From Leyella stercorea (lineage in GTDB: Bacteria; Bacteroidota; Bacteroidia; Bacteroidales; Bacteroidaceae): a stretch of 17,053 nucleotides of DNA. Location of the stretch: positions 1 through 17,053 of the forward strand of contig NZ_JAHQUY010000066.1 of the NCBI RefSeq assembly GCF_019052365.1, written 5' to 3'. The translations under genes and the position numbers were made by a program. This document shows positions 12,427 to 17,053 of the stretch, one piece after another. The notes under the pieces are model-generated. The model was not told the DNA's origin. It did not search any database and saw only the letters and a program-made list of their open reading frames with translations. The first letter of the stretch is position 1, and each line of letters starts with the position of its first letter.

Positions 12427-15400
12427 ATGGAAATAAGAGAAATCAGTAATGTATATACAGCCCTGCCTCAGTGCGGGGCTTTTTTGAAAGCAATCAGCGA
12501 CGAGTCGGTGAGGCATGTATTCCTTAGTGGACTACTTGCCTCATCGGCTCCTGTGTTTTTCTCAGCCGTAGCCGAACGAGTTAACGGGAAGAAAAACTCA
12601 AAACTCAAAACTCAAAATTGCGACGCTCCGTCGCAACAATTCAAAACTCAAAACTCAAAACTCAAAACTCTCACTGCCGTTTTCGTTCTGCAAGACAACG
12701 AGGAGGCAGGCTACTTCTACCACGACCTCACGCAGATACTCGGTACCGAGAACGTGCTGTTCTTCCCGTCGTCGTACCGTCGTGCGGTGAAGTACGGACA
12801 GCGCGACGCCGCCAACGAGATATTGCGCACCGAGACGCTGAGCCGGCTCTCTGCACAGACAGCCGGCGACGCCTTGTATGTCGTCACCTGTCCCGAGGCG
12901 CTCAGCGAACTTGTGGTGTCGAAGCGCCGCCTCGACGAGCGCACCATCAACATTGCCGTGGGCGACATCATCGACTTTGCCGACCTTGGACGCAAGATGC
13001 GCGAGTTCGGCTTCAAGGAGGTCGACTATGTGTACGAGCCGGGGCAGTTCGCCATGCGCGGAAGCATCATCGACGTCTACTCTTACTCGTCGGAGCTGCC
13101 GTTCCGCATCGACTTCTTCGGCGACGAGGTAGATACTATACGCACGTTCGAGGTGGCAGACCAGCTCTCGAAGGACTCGAAACAGCAGGTGTGCATCGTG
13201 CCCGAACTGGCGCAGCTCACAGAAGAAAAGCAACCATTCACATCGCTTCTGCCCGAAGACGCTCTGCTCGTGATGAAAGACCGTCTCTACCTTTGTTCTA
13301 CCATCGAGAAGATATACAACGACGGCTTCTCGCAGCAGGCCATGACCGAGCGCTTGGAGGGAGCTACAGAGGTAGAGCAGGAGCAGATAATGCGCGACAT
13401 GCGCAAGGAGAACCACCTCGTGTCGCCGTCTAAATTCCGCGAGGAGATATGCCGCTTCCGCCTCGTTGAGTTCGGCGCACAGCCTTCGGGCACGCCGCAG
13501 GTGTCTATCGAGTTTCACATCTCGCCGCAGCCACTTTTCCACAAGAACTTCAGTCTGCTCACTCAGACGCTCGACGACTATCTCTTGCAGGGCTACCGGC
13601 TCTACATCCTCGCCGACTCGGAGAAGCAGACGCAGCGCCTGCGCGATATTTTCGACAGTGAGGAGTTGCAGCAGATGCGCAGAAACAAGGATCACTCTCT
13701 ATCTGCAAATCATAACTCTCAACTCCCAACTCTCAACTCTCAACTGAGCAACTCTCAACTGAGCAACTCCTCATCGGCGGAGTCGACAATTCAAAACTCA
13801 AAATTCAAAACTCAAAACTCGAATCTCCCCTTCACCCCCGTCAACCGCACTCTGCACGAGGGTTTCGCCGACAACGATCTGCGTCTGTGCTTCTTCACCG
13901 ACCATCAGATATTCGACCGCTTCCACAAGTACAACCTTAAGTCGGACGCAGCCCGCACGGGCAAGATGGCGCTCACGATGAAGGAGTTGCAGGAGATGGA
14001 GCCGGGCGACTTCATCGTGCACGTCGACTTCGGCATCGGCAAGTTCGGCGGCTTGGTGCGTGTGCCTGTGGGCGACTCCTACCAGGAGATGATACGCCTC
14101 TACTATCAGCGCGGCGACATCGTCGATGTGTCTATCCACTCGCTCTACAAGATATCGAAGTACCGCCGCAGCGACACGGGCGAACCGCCCCGACTCAGCA
14201 CGCTCGGCACCGGCGCATGGGAGAAGCTGAAGGAGCGCACGAAGAAACGCATCAAGGACATTGCGCGCGACCTCATCAAGCTATACGCCAAGCGGCGCCA
14301 CGAGAAAGGCTTCGCCTATTCAGCCGACTCGTACCTGCAGAACGAGCTTGAGGCGTCGTTCCTCTACGAGGACACGCCCGACCAGCAGCGCGCCACGCAC
14401 GACGTGAAAGCCGACATGGAGTCTGCCCGACCGATGGACCGCCTTGTGTGTGGCGACGTGGGGTTCGGCAAGACCGAAGTGGCGATACGTGCGGCGTTCA
14501 AGGCGGCGTGCGACTCGAAGCAGGTGGCGGTGCTCGTGCCTACAACGGTGCTCGCCTTCCAGCACTACAAGACTTTCTCAGACCGTCTGAAGAACATGCC
14601 GGTGCGTGTCGACTATCTCTCGCGTGCCCGCACGGCGAAGCAGACACGCGAGGTGCTTGCCGACCTTAAGGCGGGCAAGATAGACATACTCGTGGGTACG
14701 CACAAGCTGATAGGAAAGACTGTGGAGTGGCACGACCTCGGACTGCTCATCATCGACGAGGAACAGAAGTTCGGCGTGTCTACAAAGGAGAAGCTGCGCA
14801 AGCTGAAGACCAATGTCGACACGCTCACGATGTCGGCTACGCCTATACCGCGCACGCTGCAGTTCTCGCTGATGGGCGCTCGCGACATGAGCATCATGCG
14901 CACGCCACCGCCCAACCGCTACCCCGTGCAGACCGAACTGGGCGTATACGGACATGAGATAATAGCTGACGCCATCAACTTCGAGATGTCGCGCAACGGA
15001 CAGGTGTTCTTCGTGAACGACCGTATCAACAACCTGCCCGAGATTGCTGCGCTCATAAAGAAATACGTGCCCGACGCGCGTGTGGCTATCGGACACGGAC
15101 AGATGTCGCCCGAGGAGCTTGAGAAGATTCTTATCGGCTTCATGAACTACGACTACGACGTGCTGCTCTCTACGACCATCGTCGAGAACGGCATCGACAT
15201 AAGCAACGCCAACACAATCATCATCAACGACGCCCACCGCTTCGGACTCTCCGACCTTCACCAGATGCGCGGTCGCGTGGGACGTTCCAACCGCAAGGCG
15301 TTCTGCTACCTGCTTGCACCGCCTAAATCGGTGCTCACGCCCGAGGCACGACGCCGCCTTGAGGCTTTGGAGAACTTCTCCGAACTGGGCAGCGGCTTCA

Positions 15401-16053
15401 ACCTCGCCATGCAAGACCTCGACATCCGCGGTGCGGGCAACCTGCTTGGCGCCGAGCAGAGCGGATTCATGGAGGATCTTGGCTACGAGACTTATCAGAA
15501 GATTCTCAACCAGGCTGTCACCGAACTGAAGAACGACGAGTTCGCCGATATGTATGCCGAGGAGATGGCTGCTGGCAACCATCTCACGGGCGACGCCTTC
15601 GTAGAGGACTGCGCCGTGGAGAGCGACCTCGAGATGTACTTCCCCGACACTTACGTGCCGGGAAGTGCGGAGCGTATGCTGCTCTACCGCGAACTCGACA
15701 ACATCAGCGACGATGCTGCGCTCGACGCCTACCGCCAGCGACTCATCGACCGCTTCGGCGCTATGCCTCACGAGGGCGAAGAGCTGCTGCAGGTGGTGCC
15801 GCTGCGCCGCTACGGCAAGAGTCTCGGCTGCGAGAAGATTATTCTGAAGCAGGGCCGCATGCAGATGCAGTTCGTGAGCAACCCCAACTCTGCCTACTAC
15901 AAGAGTGCTACATTTGGCAAGGTTCTCAACTACATCGCTGCCAACGCACGCCGCTGCGACCTCAAGGAAGTGAGGGGCAAGCGCTATATGGTGGTGAACG
16001 GTGTGCCTACCGTGGGCGAAGCGGTGAAAGTGCTTTTAAAGGTAAAAGAGTAA
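12427..16053 (+). CDS. mfd: Transcription-repair coupling factor Mfd
   Basis: A 1208-aa DNA translocase that removes RNA polymerase stalled at lesions and recruits UvrA. In order: a UvrB-like N-terminal module (G-Y-F-Y-H-D-L 95-101, F-F-P-S-S-Y 112-117, Y-V-Y-E-P-G-Q-F-A-M-R-G-S-I-I-D 201-216), a linker, the polymerase-interacting domain (about 510-580), the RecG-like translocase with Walker A G-D-V-G-F-G-K-T (676-683), D-E-E-Q (777-780), S-A-T-P-I-P-R-T (803-810) and G-R-V-G-R-S near 949, then the C-terminal UvrA-contact regulatory domain. All helicase motifs are intact, so it should be functional. Oddities: two low-complexity insertions (residues about 56-81 and 430-468) encoded by 7-bp repeats, a terminator-like hairpin over codons 11-20, and an octamer repeat at the stop codon. 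Length is somewhat above typical Bacteroides Mfd, which the insertions account for. Confidence 0.96.
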   Translation: MEIREISNVYTALPQCGAFLKAISDESVRHVFLSGLLASSAPVFFSAVAERVNGKKNSKLKTQNCDAPSQQFKTQNSKLKTLTAVFVLQDNEEAGYFYHDLTQILGTENVLFFPSSYRRAVKYGQRDAANEILRTETLSRLSAQTAGDALYVVTCPEALSELVVSKRRLDERTINIAVGDIIDFADLGRKMREFGFKEVDYVYEPGQFAMRGSIIDVYSYSSELPFRIDFFGDEVDTIRTFEVADQLSKDSKQQVCIVPELAQLTEEKQPFTSLLPEDALLVMKDRLYLCSTIEKIYNDGFSQQAMTERLEGATEVEQEQIMRDMRKENHLVSPSKFREEICRFRLVEFGAQPSGTPQVSIEFHISPQPLFHKNFSLLTQTLDDYLLQGYRLYILADSEKQTQRLRDIFDSEELQQMRRNKDHSLSANHNSQLPTLNSQLSNSQLSNSSSAESTIQNSKFKTQNSNLPFTPVNRTLHEGFADNDLRLCFFTDHQIFDRFHKYNLKSDAARTGKMALTMKELQEMEPGDFIVHVDFGIGKFGGLVRVPVGDSYQEMIRLYYQRGDIVDVSIHSLYKISKYRRSDTGEPPRLSTLGTGAWEKLKERTKKRIKDIARDLIKLYAKRRHEKGFAYSADSYLQNELEASFLYEDTPDQQRATHDVKADMESARPMDRLVCGDVGFGKTEVAIRAAFKAACDSKQVAVLVPTTVLAFQHYKTFSDRLKNMPVRVDYLSRARTAKQTREVLADLKAGKIDILVGTHKLIGKTVEWHDLGLLIIDEEQKFGVSTKEKLRKLKTNVDTLTMSATPIPRTLQFSLMGARDMSIMRTPPPNRYPVQTELGVYGHEIIADAINFEMSRNGQVFFVNDRINNLPEIAALIKKYVPDARVAIGHGQMSPEELEKILIGFMNYDYDVLLSTTIVENGIDISNANTIIINDAHRFGLSDLHQMRGRVGRSNRKAFCYLLAPPKSVLTPEARRRLEALENFSELGSGFNLAMQDLDIRGAGNLLGAEQSGFMEDLGYETYQKILNQAVTELKNDEFADMYAEEMAAGNHLTGDAFVEDCAVESDLEMYFPDTYVPGSAERMLLYRELDNISDDAALDAYRQRLIDRFGAMPHEGEELLQVVPLRRYGKSLGCEKIILKQGRMQMQFVSNPNSAYYKSATFGKVLNYIAANARRCDLKEVRGKRYMVVNGVPTVGEAVKVLLKVKE
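12459..12485 (+). terminator. Terminator-like hairpin inside the 5' end of mfd
   Basis: AGCCCTGC (12459-12466) pairs with GCGGGGCT (12473-12480) around the 6-nt loop CTCAGT. The stem is 8 bp with one G-U pair, followed directly by T6 (12480-12485). It lies over codons 11-20 of mfd, in a region aligned with other Mfd N-termini as I recall them. It may end part of the upstream glycosyltransferase transcript and lower mfd expression, unless ribosomes cover it. The shape is seen; the activity is inferred. Confidence 0.55.
12592..12671 (+). repeat. Heptamer repeat block 1 inside mfd, with central hairpin
   Basis: AAAACTC units, period 7, fill 12592-12617 and 12638-12671. Between them TTGCGACG (12618-12625), loop CTC, CGTCGCAA (12629-12636) form a perfect 8-bp hairpin. 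The block is read in frame as Lys/Asn/Ser/Gln/Thr-rich residues about 56-81, between the end of helix S-A-V-A-E-R and the strand A-V-F-V-L. The 35-nt stretch 12636-12670 recurs at 13786-13820 with one difference. Confidence 0.9.
13714..13821 (+). repeat. Heptamer repeat block 2 inside mfd, with central hairpin
   Basis: AACTCTC-type units (AACTCCC and AACTGAGC variants), period 7-8, run from 13714 to 13770. A short hairpin follows, ACTCC (13766-13770) with GGAGT (13779-13783). AAAACTC/AAAATTC units then continue to 13821. The product is residues about 430-465, rich in Asn, Ser, Gln and Leu, in the linker before T-P-V-N-R-T-L-H-E-G-F. The layout of heptamers, hairpin, heptamers is the same as in block 1. 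Confidence 0.9.
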
Positions 16054-16065
16054 AAAAGTAAAAGC
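16042..16065 (+). repeat. GTAAAAAN octamer repeat across the mfd stop codon
   Basis: GTAAAAGA (16042-16049), GTAAAAAA (16050-16057) and GTAAAAGC (16058-16065) are three head-to-tail units. The second supplies the mfd stop TAA (16051-16053); the third is the start of the left arm of the terminator. The last 18 nt of mfd match the last 18 of the phosphoesterase gene at 16 positions. Confidence 0.7.
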
Positions 16066-16105
16066 GTCACCACTTGGCTTTTGCCATAGTAGGTGACGCT
16101 TTTAC
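16058..16105. terminator. Bidirectional terminator between mfd and the convergent secreted-protein gene
   Basis: GTAAAAGCGTCACC (16058-16071) and GGTGACGCTTTTAC (16092-16105) form a perfect 14-bp inverted repeat with a 20-nt loop, between two convergent genes. The outer part of the stem is A/T-rich on both sides, providing a T-run in each direction (CTTTTAC on both strands). Confidence 0.85.
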
Positions 16106-16134
16106 GTTTATATACAATACTCTCACGTTACGCT

Positions 16135-16863
16135 TTAATGCGCTATGTATTTGCGCTTGTTCTGTATATACATGCCCTTTTCAGGTTTCGCAATCTTCAC
16201 ACCCGAAATGCTATACACATCAGCGTTCTTCTGGTCCTCAGCAGTTACGTTTTCGATGCCGGTCGTTGTGTTATAGAAGTCGTCTTTGGTGAATATCAAT
16301 TCGCCGTTGTCGTAACACTCTACCATATAGTCTTCCAGGATATAGGGCGGCGCCAATTCGATTCCCATTTCCGGTATAATCTCAAATGCGTTTCTGCAGC
16401 CTATGCCTTCAACCCAAACGTAGCCATTCAGCACAAGGCGTCTGTACTGGCGGTTTTTCGCCTCAAACGTTTCTTCATTTGTAACTACAAATTCAGGATT
16501 GCCGGTAACGCAATCGCCTTCATGCAGACTGAAATCAAGATACAGAACATCTCCTTCTTCGTGGTAGCTGTACACCTTACGATCTTTTTCTATTGCAGCG
16601 AAGTACGTGCATCTGCTTTCTCCCGACGGAACATCCTGGGTATACTCCCTGCACATCTTCTTGTATGCGACACCGTTTATAAGACTGTCGCCCACCACCT
16701 TTATGGTGTATGTCCATTCTCCGTTCGGATCCCAATCTACATCCGACAATGCCACTCTACGAAAACAATGCCATTCCTTGCCGTCGGTCAGCATCGGACG
16801 GTATTCTTGTGCTTCTGCAAATGAAACCAAAAGCAAAAACATTATTGTTAAAACTTTTCTCAT
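16135..16863 (-). CDS. Secreted protein of unknown function with C-terminal sorting-like tail
   Basis: A 242-aa protein with a clear signal peptide (M-R-K start, hydrophobic Leu/Val core, cleavage probably after A-E-A near residue 18). The body is beta-rich with many aromatic and acidic residues and scattered Cys (C33, C71, C85 and others). I recognise no enzyme motif. The last 40 residues (I-E-N-V, then V-Y-S-I-S-G-V-K-I, then K-G-M-Y-I) have the pattern of C-terminal domains of Bacteroidetes secreted proteins, the Prevotella variant of the type IX secretion-like tail. This suggests export across the outer membrane or surface attachment. Base composition is visibly more AT-rich than mfd. A second gene of similar type ends 22 nt upstream, so the pair is probably one operon. 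Confidence 0.8.
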   Translation of the reverse strand: MRKVLTIMFLLLVSFAEAQEYRPMLTDGKEWHCFRRVALSDVDWDPNGEWTYTIKVVGDSLINGVAYKKMCREYTQDVPSGESRCTYFAAIEKDRKVYSYHEEGDVLYLDFSLHEGDCVTGNPEFVVTNEETFEAKNRQYRRLVLNGYVWVEGIGCRNAFEIIPEMGIELAPPYILEDYMVECYDNGELIFTKDDFYNTTTGIENVTAEDQKNADVYSISGVKIAKPEKGMYIQNKRKYIAH

Positions 16864-16885
16864 ACTTATATGTTTTTATTATTAT

Positions 16886-17053
16886 TTATTTTCTTAATTG
16901 TATAGAATCAGTAAGTTTTCCATTAACAAACATAGATACAATATGAACTCCATTTTTAAATTCTGAGGCATCGTCTGTTATTGACGAATTCTCCTTTGAT
17001 ATCGTATATGTTTTCTCCTTATCGCCATTTGTATTCGATATTATTACATTTGC
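16886..17053 (-). CDS. C-terminal fragment of a probable secreted protein (cut by the window edge)
   Basis: The minus strand is open from the window edge (17053) to a TAA at 16886-16888, giving 55 residues and no start. The end reads N-G-V-H-I-V-S-M-F-V-N-G-K-L-T-D-S-I-Q-L-R-K. This beta-hairpin pattern resembles the last strands of sorting tails in Bacteroidetes extracellular proteins (I-V-S-L-x-V-D-G-K-V-x-D-S-K). It ends 22 nt before the ATG of the next gene on the same strand. The rest of the gene lies outside the window, so no function can be given. Base composition is AT-rich, like its neighbour. Confidence 0.65.
   Translation of the reverse strand, partial: ANVIISNTNGDKEKTYTISKENSSITDDASEFKNGVHIVSMFVNGKLTDSIQLRK

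Noticed and set aside
12655..13695. Long minus-strand frame opposite mfd (also 14578-15771)
   Set aside because: Both are shadows of the high-GC third codon positions of mfd, without start signals or domains.

Overview
The window reads as a Bacteroidales chromosome, most likely Prevotellaceae. Upstream sites resemble the Bacteroidetes promoter (TTTG, then TAnnTTTG) rather than the E. coli one, Shine-Dalgarno sequences are weak, and a TonB-dependent receptor sits with a PnuC-type transporter and thiamine pyrophosphokinase. The last complete gene has a Prevotella-like secretion tail. Taxonomy is inferred from protein style only.

Left region (1-5500): a thiamine salvage locus on the minus strand, in the order outer-membrane receptor, pnuT-like permease, thiamine pyrophosphokinase. 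In many Bacteroidetes these three genes form one compact operon. Here it is interrupted twice. A 300-bp element, made of 43-bp tandem repeats between inverted hairpin/T-tract ends, lies between receptor and permease. A plus-strand four-helix-bundle gene, followed by a run of CTAG-centred 9-mers, lies between permease and kinase. No thiamine riboswitch is visible upstream of the receptor.

Middle region (5560-11506): seven plus-strand genes with short gaps, probably one or two transcription units: a DivIC/FtsB-like division protein, a four-TM membrane protein, a DUF4369 lipoprotein, dihydroorotase (pyrC), a free-standing MetH reactivation domain, a membrane-anchored metallophosphoesterase and a PlsC-type acyltransferase. 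The theme is housekeeping: division, envelope lipid, pyrimidine and methionine metabolism.

Right region (11540-16105): a promoter, a leader made almost wholly of 7/8-bp repeats, a polyprenol-phosphate mannosyltransferase-like GT2 enzyme, and mfd. Mfd carries two in-frame blocks of 7-bp repeats in loops of an otherwise conserved protein, and a terminator-like hairpin lies inside its first 20 codons. A strong terminator ends mfd. Beyond it are two minus-strand genes for secreted proteins, the second cut by the window edge.

The most unusual aspect is the density and variety of short tandem repeats placed at gene ends, in leaders and inside reading frames (7-, 8-, 9-, 27- and 43-bp units), together with a four-helix-bundle gene of unknown function. 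The 7-bp family has no stop codon in any of the three frames of one strand, and both mfd insertions are in that orientation.
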